Assembly: GCF_900104065.1 (NCBI RefSeq)
Contig: NZ_FNLC01000005.1
Coordinates: forward strand, 124,001 to 188,000
Length of the DNA: 64,000 nucleotides
Reading direction: 5' to 3'
Source of the DNA: Natronobacterium texcoconense
GTDB lineage: Archaea > Halobacteriota > Halobacteria > Halobacteriales > Natrialbaceae
Made by a program: the position numbers and the translations under genes. The notes beneath the pieces are model-generated. The model was given only the letters and a program-made list of their open reading frames with translations. It made no database searches and was not told the origin of the DNA. Shown in pieces: positions 8,246 to 17,332 of the stretch. How positions within the stretch are numbered: position 1 is the stretch's first letter; every line of letters starts with the position of its first letter.

Positions 8246-9249
8246 GGTGGCTCGACGGGGACGCGCTCGAGGGCGTCGGCGACGATCTCGTCGCCGCTTT
8301 TCGTGTTCCGACCAGCAGTTTCGATCCGATGGCTCAACACCACAGGAGCCTCGGTCTGGAGGTCGTCGGGGACGACGTACTCCCGGCCGTCGATCACGGC
8401 ACGGGCCTGGGCCGCCCGAAGCAACGAGATCGTCGCGCGCGGGCTAGCACCGATGTGGGCGTGATCACGGGTGTAGCCGACCAGCCGGGTCGCGTACTCC
8501 CGGACGGGTTCCTCGACGCGAACGTTCGCGACCGTCTCGCGGGCGCGAACGACCGTCTCACGGTCGGTCACCGACTCGAGCGACTCGATCGGGTGGTTGC
8601 CGACCGTCCGACCGAGCAGTTCGGCCTCTTCGTCCGGGTCGGGGTAACCGAGTCGGAGTTTCTTCATGAACCGGTCGCGCTCGGCGAAGGGGAGTTCGTA
8701 GGTGCGGTCGGGATCGACCGCGTTCTGGGTCGCAATCACGGTGAAGGGATCGGGAAGCGACCGGGTCGTCCCGTCGACCGTCACCTGTTTCTCTTCCATC
8801 GCCTCGAGCAGCGCGGACTGGGTCTTCGGTGGCGCGCGGTTGATTTCGTCGCCCAGCAGGATATTGCCGAAGACGGGGCCGGGCTGGAACTCGAACTCTC
8901 GGCTCTTCTGGTTGAAGACGTTGACGCCGGTGACGTCGGACGGGAGGAGATCGGGCGTAAACTGGATTCGGCTGAACTGACAGTCGACGGAGGTCGCGAT
9001 CGAACGCGCGAGCATCGTCTTGCCGACGCCGGGGACGTCGTCGAGCAGGACGTGTCCCCGGCCGAGCAACGCGACGACGACGTGTTCGATCGCGTCGTCG
9101 TGGCCGACGATCACGCGGGAGACGTTGTCCGTGACGTCGGTACACAGCGTCGACACTGTCGAGATGGGGAGAGGCTCCGGCTTCGACTGCGAGTCCCGGC
9201 TGGTCGATCCGGTCGTTCCGTCGGATACGGGCTCGGGTGCGTCGGTCAT
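8242..9249 (-). CDS. MoxR family AAA+ ATPase
   Basis: A 335-residue AAA+ ATPase of the MoxR branch: Walker A DVPGVGKTML (residues 71-80), Walker B ILLGDEINRAPPKTQ (130-144), sensor and arginine-finger segments in LPFAERDRF and IGASPRATISL. MoxR ATPases act as chaperones that activate or insert cofactors into vWA-domain partners; here the partner is probably the coupled DUF58 protein. The chosen ATG (9249) gives the family start after an acidic 40-residue leader. The upstream gap 9250-9531 contains an AT-rich stretch at about 9370-9395 with a minus-strand TATA-like AACATATATTTC, implying an untranslated leader of nearly 100 bases. Confidence 0.92.
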   Translation of the reverse strand: MTDAPEPVSDGTTGSTSRDSQSKPEPLPISTVSTLCTDVTDNVSRVIVGHDDAIEHVVVALLGRGHVLLDDVPGVGKTMLARSIATSVDCQFSRIQFTPDLLPSDVTGVNVFNQKSREFEFQPGPVFGNILLGDEINRAPPKTQSALLEAMEEKQVTVDGTTRSLPDPFTVIATQNAVDPDRTYELPFAERDRFMKKLRLGYPDPDEEAELLGRTVGNHPIESLESVTDRETVVRARETVANVRVEEPVREYATRLVGYTRDHAHIGASPRATISLLRAAQARAVIDGREYVVPDDLQTEAPVVLSHRIETAGRNTKSGDEIVADALERVPVEPP

Positions 9250-9531
9250 GGCTCGAGTCGACACCCTCCGTCTGCCGGACAGTCGGGGTGGCCACTGGAT
9301 CGGCTGCCCTCTCGAGTGCGGGAGCGGACGGGCTGGCGGCGTCTCATGCGTTGTCTCACCTCGGGCACTCCGAAATATATGTTTTGTGTCAATATAGTTA
9401 TTACTTGGGCCGAGAAGATCGATTGTGATAGTGAACGAGCGCCAGAAACTCGTCGCTTCCGGTTCCAGCAATCGACGCAGCCATCGCTACCCGGTTAGCG
9501 ATCGTAAAACGATACCCCTGACTGGAACAGC

Positions 9532-9726
9532 TTACAGCCGTTCGACGTTCGTCGCGCGCGGGCCCTTCTCGGCCTGCTCGATGTCGAACTCGACTTCCTG
9601 ACCTTCTTCGAGGTCGGGGCCGCCAACGTCTTCCATGTGGAAGAAAACGTCCTCGTCCGCGTCCTCAGTCTCGATGAAACCGTAGCCGCCAGTGTCGTTG
9701 AAGAATGCGACCGTACCTTGCGCCAT
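9532..9726 (-). CDS. cold-shock domain protein
   Basis: A 64-residue CspA-family OB-fold protein with both nucleic-acid-binding motifs, GGYGFIE (RNP1-like) and VFFHMED (RNP2-like). It binds single-stranded RNA or DNA and is thought to keep RNA unstructured. The length is normal for haloarchaeal homologues. A strong TATA box lies at 9752-9760. It is monocistronic by appearance. Confidence 0.95.
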   Translation of the reverse strand: MAQGTVAFFNDTGGYGFIETEDADEDVFFHMEDVGGPDLEEGQEVEFDIEQAEKGPRATNVERL

Positions 9727-9751
9727 TGCAGGTCTACAAAACCACGACTGA

Positions 9752-9760
9752 GATATAAAT
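9752..9760 (-). promoter_or_regulatory. TATA box of the cold-shock gene
   Basis: Minus-strand TTTATATC, centred about 30 bases before the start codon, a near-ideal archaeal TATA element with at most a few bases of leader. Confidence 0.65.
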
Positions 9761-9818
9761 GTTCGGGGCCACTCGCGGGCACGGGCCGTCCGGCCGGGAG
9801 ACGCGAAGCAATCGACGA

Positions 9819-11459
9819 TCAGTCGTCGTCGGTTTTCGGATCGGGATCGGCGTCGTTCGAGGCAACCGCACTAGAACTCGGTACGTCGACTTCGTCTTCC
9901 TCTCGCAGGAACAGCGACCGCTGAGTTCCGAACGCGAGCGCCATCGAGGCGACGGCGATGAGCGTGATGACGGAGAACGGACCGCCGGTGATGATCGCTG
10001 CTGCTTGCAGGGCTTCGACACCGCCCGTAACGATGAGCAACGAAGCGAGCGCACCGATGAGAAAGCCCCAGATAATCCGGTTGACCGTCGATGGCTGGTG
10101 TGTCCCGCCCGTCGTGAGCATGCCGAGTGCGAGCGTCGACGAATCCGCAGACGTGATCAGAAAGAGGAGGACGAGCAGGAGAAACAGCGCCGTCAACAGC
10201 CCACCGAGCGGGAGCGCCTCGAAGAGCGGGTAGCCTGCACCCGCTTCGTCGTACGTCTGGATCGCAGAGAGCACGTCGGCCCGGCCGTCGTCCTGCAGGT
10301 AGATCGCCGTTCCGCCCATCGTCGCGAACCACGGGATCGTAATTCCAGTCGACGCGAGAACGCCCGTTGCAGCGACCTGGCGGACGGTACGTCCGCGCGA
10401 AATCCGCGCGATGAACAGCCCGACGAACGGGGTCCAGGAGAACCACCACGCCCAGTAGAAGATCGTCCAGTCCCCGACCCACCCGGAGACGCCACCGGTC
10501 CCGGTCTCGGCGGTTCCGGTGTAGAAACTCATCGGGATGAACTGGCTGATGTAGGTGCCCAGCGCTTCGGTTCCGATCGCCGTGATGAAGTTCGTCGGCC
10601 CGAGCAGGAAGGTTACGACCGTCAGTAGTCCGAACAGGGACAGGTTAACGTACGATATCCGGCGAATTCCCTTCTGGACCCCGAGCGCGACCGACGCCGT
10701 GAACGCGACGGTCATGCCGGTGATGATGAGGATCGTCCCCAGGTCGCCGACCGAGACGCCCATGGTCCACTCGAGACCGACCAGGAATTGGCTCCCGACC
10801 AGTCCGAGGGTCGTCGCGACTCCGCCGATCGTCGCGAACACCGCCAGGATGTCGACGGCTTTCGCGACGGGGGTATCGAGATTGTCGATGCCGATCCACG
10901 GTGCGAGCACCGTCGAAATTCGCATCGGCGCGTCGTAGCGATACGCACAGTAGGCGATCGGCAAGGCGACGACGACGTACGCTGTCCACGCGGAGACGCC
11001 CCAGTGGAAGAACGTGTACTGAATCGCGCCGACGGCTGCCTCGGAGGACTGCGACTGTGCTCCGACGAAAGGAGATACGTCGTCGTAGTGTGACACCGCC
11101 TCTGCCGGCCCCCAGAAGACGATACCAGCGGCGATTCCCGCCGAATACAGCATCGCGAAATAGGAGAGAAAGGCGAACTCCGGTTCTTCGTCTTCCTCGC
11201 CGAGCTTGATGTTCCCCCAGGGGCCGAAGATCAGGAAGATGACGAACACGACGAGAAAGAACATCACGAGCAGATACCACCAGCCGAACCCGGTCCAGAT
11301 GACGTCGTTCGCGGCATCCATGTACCCCGCTGCCGTCGCCGGCCTGACGACGAACGCGACTACGGCAGCGACGGCAATCGCGAAGCCGACGCCGAAGACG
11401 ACGGGATCGAGTTCCTCGAAAAACCCCTCGTCACCGTCCCGGTGATCTGTATCAGTCAT
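9819..11459 (-). CDS. BCCT family betaine/choline-type transporter
   Basis: A 546-residue transporter with about twelve membrane helices, preceded by an acidic cytoplasmic N-terminus. Diagnostic segments of the betaine/choline/carnitine family are present: GFGWWYLL, SAGIAAGIVFWGPAEA, FFHWGVSAW, and the signature FYWAWWFSWTPFVGLFIARISRGRT. Such carriers import glycine betaine or related compatible solutes with Na+ or H+, which fits osmotic life in brine. The C-terminus is a short acidic tail (DADPDPKTDDD) rather than the long osmosensing tail of bacterial BetP. It is monocistronic, with 400 bases to the next gene upstream. Confidence 0.93.
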   Translation of the reverse strand: MTDTDHRDGDEGFFEELDPVVFGVGFAIAVAAVVAFVVRPATAAGYMDAANDVIWTGFGWWYLLVMFFLVVFVIFLIFGPWGNIKLGEEDEEPEFAFLSYFAMLYSAGIAAGIVFWGPAEAVSHYDDVSPFVGAQSQSSEAAVGAIQYTFFHWGVSAWTAYVVVALPIAYCAYRYDAPMRISTVLAPWIGIDNLDTPVAKAVDILAVFATIGGVATTLGLVGSQFLVGLEWTMGVSVGDLGTILIITGMTVAFTASVALGVQKGIRRISYVNLSLFGLLTVVTFLLGPTNFITAIGTEALGTYISQFIPMSFYTGTAETGTGGVSGWVGDWTIFYWAWWFSWTPFVGLFIARISRGRTVRQVAATGVLASTGITIPWFATMGGTAIYLQDDGRADVLSAIQTYDEAGAGYPLFEALPLGGLLTALFLLLVLLFLITSADSSTLALGMLTTGGTHQPSTVNRIIWGFLIGALASLLIVTGGVEALQAAAIITGGPFSVITLIAVASMALAFGTQRSLFLREEDEVDVPSSSAVASNDADPDPKTDDD

Positions 11460-11859
11460 CGGATCGTGCGATCGATACCGATCGTCGAACGTAGTCCAGA
11501 GGGCCAGCTACCGCCGTCTCTAGACGATCACCACTGGTCGTGACCGGACGAGGGGAGGAGTCTCGAGTCATGCCTGAGACCGTATACCGAGCGCGGGAAA
11601 GTGTACTGGGCTTGCACGAGAGAGCACCGTTCGGAGTAGCCGGTTCCAGTAGTACGTGTGGTCCTGCAATCACGCTCTATAGTGACAACTGCAACTAGTT
11701 ACACACTGATCGCATAGCTGTCGTGCGATCAGGTGTGCATTGACTTGCAGTGGCTACTATAGCGGTTGTCCGATCGGTTTCTGAAGCAGTTTCGGGACCT
11801 GGACGGACAGCCATAGCTCACGGGCAAGATAGAACTGGAACGCCAATCCGAACAGCGCC
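11460..11859. other. 400-bp intergenic region between BCCT and chemoreceptor genes
   Basis: No convincing gene in either strand. It holds the leader and promoter region of the BCCT gene (its near side) and the 86-bp palindromic repeat at 11677-11762, which starts 98 bases after the chemoreceptor stop codon. The remaining sequence shows no clear TATA box at the expected distance from the BCCT start and nothing else that I could name. Confidence 0.6.
11677..11762. repeat. 86-bp palindromic element, copy 1
   Basis: An imperfect inverted repeat bounded by CTATAG at both ends; each arm is about 38 bases and the centre is TAGCTGTCG. A second copy of identical length lies at 42033-42118 and differs at only three positions. 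The arms pair over most of their length, e.g. ACTGCAA with TTGCAGT and CTGATCGCA with TGCGATCAG. It carries no coding frame. Size, palindromy and dispersal suggest a MITE or REP-like element, or a mobile terminator. Both copies lie just 3' of a minus-strand gene in the same orientation. Confidence 0.85.
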
Positions 11860-14286
11860 CTACTCGCCGTCGGTCGTTTCTAGAGCCGATTTCTCGTCGA
11901 TAGTGACTGCAGCCGTCGAGAACTCCTCGAGCAGCGTTTTGAGGCGAACAGACCGGTCGTGCAGGTCGGATGCGCTCTCCGAGACGGTCGAGATCGCTTC
12001 CGTCTGTTCGGTCGCGCTCTCGACGATTTCGTCGGCCTCGGTTGCGGTCGTCTCGCTCAGCGACGTCACGTCGTCGGCCATCGCGACCAGTTCTGCGGCG
12101 GAGTCGGCGATCGCGTCCGTCGCCTCGTCGATGTCCTGGACGCCGTCGTTAGCCTGCCGGACGTCGCTTTCGATCTCGCGGAACGCGGCGACCGAGTCCT
12201 CGATCGTTCCAGTTCCGTCCGCGACGCTCTCGCGCATCCCCTCCATTTCGTCGACGGTCGCTCCTGTGCGGTGCTGGACCGTCTCGATCAGTTCCTCGAT
12301 CTCGTTCGCAGCGGTCTTGGTCTCGGCGGCGAGGCCCTTGACCTCCTCGGCGACGGTCGCGAACCCGCTGCCGTCACTGCTTCCACTGCCTCCCGCGTGT
12401 GCGGCCTCGATCGAGGCGTTCAGCGCGAGAATGCTCGTCTGATCGGCGATGTCCGTCACCGTACCGACGATCTCGTCGATCCGGTCGACCGCTTCCTCGA
12501 GCGTCCGCAGTTCCTCGAGCGCACTCTCCGCCCGTCTCTCGATCCGTTCCATCTCGTCGACGACGTCCTCGGCCGCGTCCATCCCCTCGCCGGCGCGCTC
12601 GGCTGCCTGCCGCGAGGTGTCGGCGACCGAGTCCGCGGTCGACGCGATCTCCTCGACGGTCGCCGACGTATCCTGAACCTCGCTCGCCATCGCCTCCATA
12701 CGCTCGTTCTGTCGCTCCGCGACCGCCGTGATCTCCCGAATCGACTCGGTGACGCTGTCACTGCTCACCTCGAGGTCGGCACACTCGCCCTGCACTTCGT
12801 CGCTCGTCTCGGCCACCTCGCCCGCGAACGCGGCGATCGTCGCGACCGTTCGCTCGAGGTCCGCCACCATCTCGTTGAACGTCGTGGCGATCTCGGCCAT
12901 CGGCTCGTTCTCCTCGTCTGGCTCGAGTCGCCGGGTCAGATCGCCGTCGGCACACGCTCCCATCACCTCGCAGTACTCGGCTGCCGTCCGCTCGAGGTGT
13001 TCGGTCTGTTCCTGTGCCTCCCTGCGAGCTTGCTCTGCCTGTTCTTTCGCTCGCTCGGCCTCCTGACGGGCGTCGTCGGCCTTCGTCTTCGCTCGCTCGG
13101 CTCGCTCGCGCTCCCGTTCGGACTCCTCGAGTTGCGTCACCAGCGAGTCACGCATATCGTCGATCGCCCCGTAAAGCTGGCCGATCTCGTCGGTGCGAGC
13201 GGTCTCGAGGTCGACGTCGTACTCGCCGTCGCGGATCGTGCCCGCCTGTCGCGAGAGCCGTCGAATCGACGTCGCGGTGTTTCGACCCACGACGACGCCG
13301 AAGACGCCGATCAGCGCGACCCCGGCGACCGTGATCAGGTAGCCGAACTGGTTGACCGTGTCGACGAACCCGAGGGCGTCGGCCCGACTCGTGTGGACGA
13401 GAACGGTCCAGTCGTCGTCGGTCGTGTGGTAGCCGACGACGTATCCGTCCGGCCTGAAATCGTACGGTGACTCCTGGAGACTTTCACTCGGCTGGCCGTC
13501 GATCGTCGTTGCGCCCGGTCCGCTCGAGTGCGCCTGGCTCTGGAGCGATTCGTACCCCTCGTACTCCTGCAGGAAACTTGCCGATGTCTCGTCGTCGTCG
13601 TATCCCAGTTGTCGGTCGTCGAAGACGATCCTGCCGTCGTCGTCGAGTATCGTGACGACCGTTTCGTCGCCGGTGTAGTCGACCAGCCGTTCCGACAGCA
13701 CGAAGGTGTAGACGAGTGCCCGATCGTCGCCGACGCCGACGTAGTATGAGACGACGGGATGTTCGTCCGCGGCCAGACCGAGCGCGTCGGGCATCGCGTA
13801 CGGCTCCGTTCGCTGGATCTCGTGTTCCGAAAGGTCGTTCTCGAGGTCGGTGGGGAACTCCATCTCCTCGAGCGTCTCGTGGTCGGCGTCGGCACCGGCC
13901 AGGACGTCCCCGGTTTCGGTGTCCACGTAGAGTGCGTGCATTCGCTCCTCGGGGAGGTCGTAGTAGATCTCCTGAAGGTACGTCTCTATCTCCTCGTTCG
14001 TCCCCGACTGGACGACCGGCGCGCCGGCCGATGCGACGACGAAGTTCTCGTTTCGGTCGTTCCAGTCGTCGAACGCCACTGCCTCGCGGACCGCAGCGTC
14101 CTCCTGGTCCTCGAGCGCGGACGCGGCGACGCTGTCGGTGATCGCCTCGGTCGCGACGAATCCGAGCCCACCGATCGACAGCCCCAGCAGGAGCAAGACG
14201 ATACCGAACTTCAGCGCGTATCGTTGCCTGACGACCGATGGTATCAGCCGACGGACGGTCGTACCCAGATCTATCGCGCCCCTCAT
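11860..14286 (-). CDS. methyl-accepting chemotaxis transducer (Htr type)
   Basis: An 808-residue chemoreceptor. Order of parts: short cytoplasmic N-terminus; TM1 at about 25-47; extracellular sensor of about 260 residues with a Cache-like pattern (LYVDTETGDVLA, VTILDDDGRIVFDD); TM2 near 318-338; HAMP; an Arg/Glu/Ala-rich coiled coil; a second HAMP-like segment (GDLTRRLEPDEENE); and the signalling hairpin with tip LALNASIEAAHAG and FATVAEEVKGLAAET. The hairpin includes a Gly/Ser-rich stretch GSGSSDGS next to the tip. It would pass ligand or taxis information to CheA/CheW. No che genes are in the window and the ligand is unknown. Confidence 0.93.
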   Translation of the reverse strand: MRGAIDLGTTVRRLIPSVVRQRYALKFGIVLLLLGLSIGGLGFVATEAITDSVAASALEDQEDAAVREAVAFDDWNDRNENFVVASAGAPVVQSGTNEEIETYLQEIYYDLPEERMHALYVDTETGDVLAGADADHETLEEMEFPTDLENDLSEHEIQRTEPYAMPDALGLAADEHPVVSYYVGVGDDRALVYTFVLSERLVDYTGDETVVTILDDDGRIVFDDRQLGYDDDETSASFLQEYEGYESLQSQAHSSGPGATTIDGQPSESLQESPYDFRPDGYVVGYHTTDDDWTVLVHTSRADALGFVDTVNQFGYLITVAGVALIGVFGVVVGRNTATSIRRLSRQAGTIRDGEYDVDLETARTDEIGQLYGAIDDMRDSLVTQLEESERERERAERAKTKADDARQEAERAKEQAEQARREAQEQTEHLERTAAEYCEVMGACADGDLTRRLEPDEENEPMAEIATTFNEMVADLERTVATIAAFAGEVAETSDEVQGECADLEVSSDSVTESIREITAVAERQNERMEAMASEVQDTSATVEEIASTADSVADTSRQAAERAGEGMDAAEDVVDEMERIERRAESALEELRTLEEAVDRIDEIVGTVTDIADQTSILALNASIEAAHAGGSGSSDGSGFATVAEEVKGLAAETKTAANEIEELIETVQHRTGATVDEMEGMRESVADGTGTIEDSVAAFREIESDVRQANDGVQDIDEATDAIADSAAELVAMADDVTSLSETTATEADEIVESATEQTEAISTVSESASDLHDRSVRLKTLLEEFSTAAVTIDEKSALETTDGE

Positions 14287-14414
14287 TTGAATTATTAGTG
14301 AAATATTACATCAAACGTATGTAGATTGTGGCCAGCCGGATCGCTCGAGGAGGAAGCCCGGACAGACGGGTTAAAAGTACCGACGGCAGTCACCGGCGAA
14401 CACAGAACGACGCG

Positions 14415-14648
14415 TCACCACTCCTTGCAGTCAGGACAGACGAACGCGTCCTCGTCTCTCCAGACGCGCTCGCTGTCGTCACCACACCGCTCGCACTCGT
14501 GATCGCCCCACGCGTACGTCGATAGCGCGGACCCGCTGACGTCGTCGCCCTCCGGCGATTCAGTCTCCGGTTCCGATCCGACGGCCTCGTCGTCCGTGTC
14601 AGAATCGGTCTCCGCCGTAAACTCAGAGAGGCTCGCGTCGTCGGTCAC
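14415..14648 (-). CDS. small zinc-ribbon-tailed acidic protein (DUF7573-like)
   Basis: A 77-residue protein from a GTG start: an acidic disordered-looking N-terminal half (TDDASLSEF followed by many Glu/Asp/Ser), then STYAWGDHECERCGDD and VCPDCKEW at the extreme C-terminus. The two CxxC pairs would form a single zinc ribbon. This layout matches a family of short haloarchaeal proteins that I believe is called DUF7573; function unknown. An upstream ATG at 14783 would add Arg/Pro-rich residues unlike the family, so the GTG is preferred. Confidence 0.75.
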   Translation of the reverse strand: MTDDASLSEFTAETDSDTDDEAVGSEPETESPEGDDVSGSALSTYAWGDHECERCGDDSERVWRDEDAFVCPDCKEW

Positions 14649-14767
14649 GGCAACCGATACGGCCGGCCGGGGCTTAGTCGCACCGACTCGAGCCTCGGAC
14701 GACCACCCCCACTTCCCGTCTGGGACGGACCGGCACGGCCAAGTACCACCACTGACAACCTCCACGC

Positions 14768-14965
14768 ATGGAACCCACGCCACTGAACGTAATCGTGGAC
14801 AACATCGTCGAGATGAACGAACTATTCACCGACGTCGCAACCGGCGACGGACTCGCAGGACTGCTGGTCCTGCTCGGAACCCTGCTGGTCGTCTTCTCGC
14901 TTGCCGTCTTCGGATTCCTGACGCTCGGTGCTGTCGGTAGTCTCTTCTCCTCAAATTCCAGTTGA
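14768..14965 (+). CDS. small single-pass membrane protein
   Basis: A 65-residue protein with an amphipathic N-terminus (MEPTPLNVIVDNIVEMNEL) and one long hydrophobic region at about residues 29-59, possibly folding as two short helices, ending in SSNSS. Divergent from the zinc-ribbon gene. Family not recognised; codon use is typical for the genome. Confidence 0.65.
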   Translation: MEPTPLNVIVDNIVEMNELFTDVATGDGLAGLLVLLGTLLVVFSLAVFGFLTLGAVGSLFSSNSS

Positions 14966-15049
14966 ATTCGTTCTCGTCCCCGCTCAGCTAGTACCGTTCC
15001 AAGCGTCAACTGAGGGGTCGAATCGAACCACACCGCTGAATTCGACCCA

Positions 15050-16075
15050 TCAGTTCAGGCTTGGACCGCCACTAGTCGCCTGCTCGAGCGCGTCGCTCGC
15101 CCGTTCGATCGCATCCTCCAGGTCCGGACCCAGCGGCGACCCCACCACGATCCCGTCGACGTGCTCGAGCGCCGCTTCGAACTGCTCGGCGACCGTCTCC
15201 GTCGTCCCGGCGATACAGAACGCATCGACCATCTCCGGCGTGACGTGGCCGAACGCCTCGGGGAGGTCGCCAGCCTCGAGCGCCTCGCTGACCGCTGCTG
15301 CCGCCTCGCGATCGATATCGTGACGCTCGAGCACTGGATCGGCTGCGCCGCCGACGATGAAGGCCACCGGCGGGCGCGCGGCTTCGCGGGCCTCGTCTTC
15401 CTCTGCGGCGACGCTGACGCTCGCGAACGCGAGCGACTCGAACTCGCCGTAGTCGTCGGGTCGTTCTTCGAGTCCCTGCTCGATCTGTCCCGCCGCCCAC
15501 TCGAGGTCACGCGGGTGGGCGGCGTTGATCAGGACGCCGTCGGCGTGCTTGCCACTCATCCGGAGCATGTGTGGTCCCTGTGCGCCGACGTAGACCGGAA
15601 TCTCGTCCGATGTGGGCTCGAGGTTCAACGAGGCGTCCCGGGCAGTGAAGGTGCCGTCGTGGGTGACGGTCTCGCCGTCCCACAGATCACGGGCGACGTC
15701 GAACGTCTCGAGGACGCGTCGCAGCGGCCGGTCGTGCTCGACGCCGAGGTTCGCGAGCGAGGATCGGTCGCCTGGCCCGACGCCGAAGACGGCGCGGCCG
15801 TCGCTGACCTCGTCGATCGTCGCCGTCTGTGCGGCCAGCCGTACCGGATGGGTCTCGTAGGGGTTGACGATCCCCGGCCCCAGTCGGATCTCCTCCGTCG
15901 CCTCCGCCATCCGCGAGCAGACGACGAAGGGGTCGCGGTTGAAGTAGTGGCTGCTCGTGAAGGCCACGTCGAACCCCTCGTCCTCCGCGAGTGTCGCGAG
16001 GGACGCCATCCGGTCGGGCGAGTGTTCGGGCGTCAGTTCGATACCCCAGGTCGGTTCGTCGGTGTTGCGTGTCAT
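15050..16075 (-). CDS. mer: F420-dependent methylenetetrahydromethanopterin reductase (Mer-like)
   Basis: A 341-residue luciferase-like (bacterial luciferase family) flavin/F420 enzyme. WGIELTPEHSPDR at the start, FTSSHYFNRDPF, LGPGIVNPYETHPVRLAAQTAT and FGVGPGDRSSL match the Mer group, which reduces methylene-tetrahydromethanopterin with reduced F420. In haloarchaea, which lack methanogenesis, the C1 carrier is a folate and the true reaction is less certain. The ATG overlaps the cofE stop as ATGA, so the F420-making enzyme and this F420-using enzyme are coupled. The C-terminal part (from about residue 215) is acidic and Ala/Glu-rich. Confidence 0.85.
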   Translation of the reverse strand: MTRNTDEPTWGIELTPEHSPDRMASLATLAEDEGFDVAFTSSHYFNRDPFVVCSRMAEATEEIRLGPGIVNPYETHPVRLAAQTATIDEVSDGRAVFGVGPGDRSSLANLGVEHDRPLRRVLETFDVARDLWDGETVTHDGTFTARDASLNLEPTSDEIPVYVGAQGPHMLRMSGKHADGVLINAAHPRDLEWAAGQIEQGLEERPDDYGEFESLAFASVSVAAEEDEAREAARPPVAFIVGGAADPVLERHDIDREAAAAVSEALEAGDLPEAFGHVTPEMVDAFCIAGTTETVAEQFEAALEHVDGIVVGSPLGPDLEDAIERASDALEQATSGGPSLN

Positions 16076-16848
16076 TGGTCGAACTCCCACTCTCGCAGTG
16101 CCTTTCGGACGAGGTCGTCCTCGACCGATCTGAACAGTTCGTCGCTGCCCTCTAAGTCGCCAAAGTCCCAGTCACGAACGACGACCGCGGGCGTGCCGTC
16201 GGCTCCCTCGCCGGTGACGAGATTCGCTGCCGCCGCGAGTTCGTCGACCACCGACTGGACGGTGACGCCGAGTTCCCGGCCATCGCGGTCGCGTTCGCCG
16301 CGCCAGTCACGGCTCGCGGGCATCCCCGCCCAGCCGATCGCGACGCCGCGTTGTCCGTGTCGGAACGGCCGACCACAGGTGTCGGTGACGACGACGGCGA
16401 CGTCCGACAATCCGAGGTCCTCGAGTCCTCGCCGAATTCGCTCGGCGCTCTCGCCCGGTCGTTCGGGCAACAACAGCAAGTCGTGATCGGGCACGTTCGA
16501 CCGATCGATCCCCGCGTTGACCGTAATGTGGCCGAAACGCGTCTCCGTCAGCAGGAAGGGAGCCTCGATCAACAGCTCAGTACTCTCCTCCAAGACCGCC
16601 TGTGCGAACCGCGGGTCCTTCTCCTCGCCCGCGACGTCCTCGATCCGGTCGGCTATCTCCTGGGCGCGGCCGCTGACGGGATAGTCCTCGAGGTCGGCCG
16701 TCCGTCCCTCCGCCTTCGAGACGACCGTACTCGCGACGGTGAGCACGTCCGCCGACTCGAGGTCGTCCCCGGCCCGATCCGCGATCAATTCGGCGAGGTC
16801 GTCGCCGGGACGGATCTCGGGCAGGTCCGTCACTGGCGTCAGTTCCAT
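16072..16848 (-). CDS. cofE: coenzyme F420-0:L-glutamate ligase
   Basis: A 258-residue CofE. Visible family segments: the nucleotide/metal region VVSKAEGRT near residue 44, ETRFGHITVNAGIDRSNV, and TDTCGRPFRHGQRGVAIGWAG. CofE adds L-glutamates to F420-0 using GTP, completing the coenzyme's tail. The length matches archaeal stand-alone CofE (about 250), without the extra nitroreductase-like domain of bacterial FbiB. It is first in the operon with mer. Confidence 0.93.
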   Translation of the reverse strand: MELTPVTDLPEIRPGDDLAELIADRAGDDLESADVLTVASTVVSKAEGRTADLEDYPVSGRAQEIADRIEDVAGEEKDPRFAQAVLEESTELLIEAPFLLTETRFGHITVNAGIDRSNVPDHDLLLLPERPGESAERIRRGLEDLGLSDVAVVVTDTCGRPFRHGQRGVAIGWAGMPASRDWRGERDRDGRELGVTVQSVVDELAAAANLVTGEGADGTPAVVVRDWDFGDLEGSDELFRSVEDDLVRKALREWEFDQ

Positions 16849-16966
16849 ACCGGAGGGTTGGGGAGCGGCGTCAAAAGCGCACCGTCACCGGAGAATAGGA
16901 ACAATAGTGAGACGACTCGGCCCAAACAGGAAAACAGCCATACATCACAAACACGTATATCGACGC

Positions 16967-17332
16967 ATGCCGATCGATATCGAAACGTTCGAGCGGGAAT
17001 CCGAGTTCGACTCTGAGCGGACGAACGCGGAGCGGATTCTCTCTTTTCTTCTCACGAACGACGACAAGGCGTTTCGTCGGCAGGAGATCGCCGATGCGAC
17101 GGATATCGATCCGAATGCCGTCAGTGCAGTGTTGAGTCGGTTGAAGGAGCGAAATCTCGTCCGACACAAGCCACCGTACTGGGCGGTCGGCGATCGGGAG
17201 CGCATCCGAAGAGCAGTCGATTTCAGTCTGAGTCTCGAGACGCTGAACGAGCGACTCGGTACCGAGGATATGGACGAATGGCGCGACGCCGCTGCTGACG
17301 GGCCGCATCCAAACGAACGAGAGCACGAATGA
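16967..17332 (+). CDS. winged-helix (MarR-like) protein, probable antitoxin
   Basis: A 121-residue DNA-binding protein. Residues 19-66 form a winged helix-turn-helix: AERILSFLLTNDDKAFRRQEI, then IDPNAVSAVLSRLKERNLV with a wing at PPYWAVGD. The C-terminal 40 residues are charged and probably bind the toxin. The gene ends inside the start codon of the PemK-like gene (ATGA, 17329-17332), so the two are made together. Antitoxin role is inferred from this coupling and from similar haloarchaeal pairs; by analogy it would repress its own operon. Confidence 0.8.
   Translation: MPIDIETFERESEFDSERTNAERILSFLLTNDDKAFRRQEIADATDIDPNAVSAVLSRLKERNLVRHKPPYWAVGDRERIRRAVDFSLSLETLNERLGTEDMDEWRDAAADGPHPNEREHE

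Noticed and set aside
11460-11676. A small gene between the BCCT and chemoreceptor genes
   Set aside because: Only a 73-codon - frame (11452-11673) overlapping the BCCT start, with no domain and no TATA at the right distance.
11959-13470. 503-codon + frame opposite the chemoreceptor
   Set aside because: Antisense shadow; low-complexity Arg/Leu/Asp.
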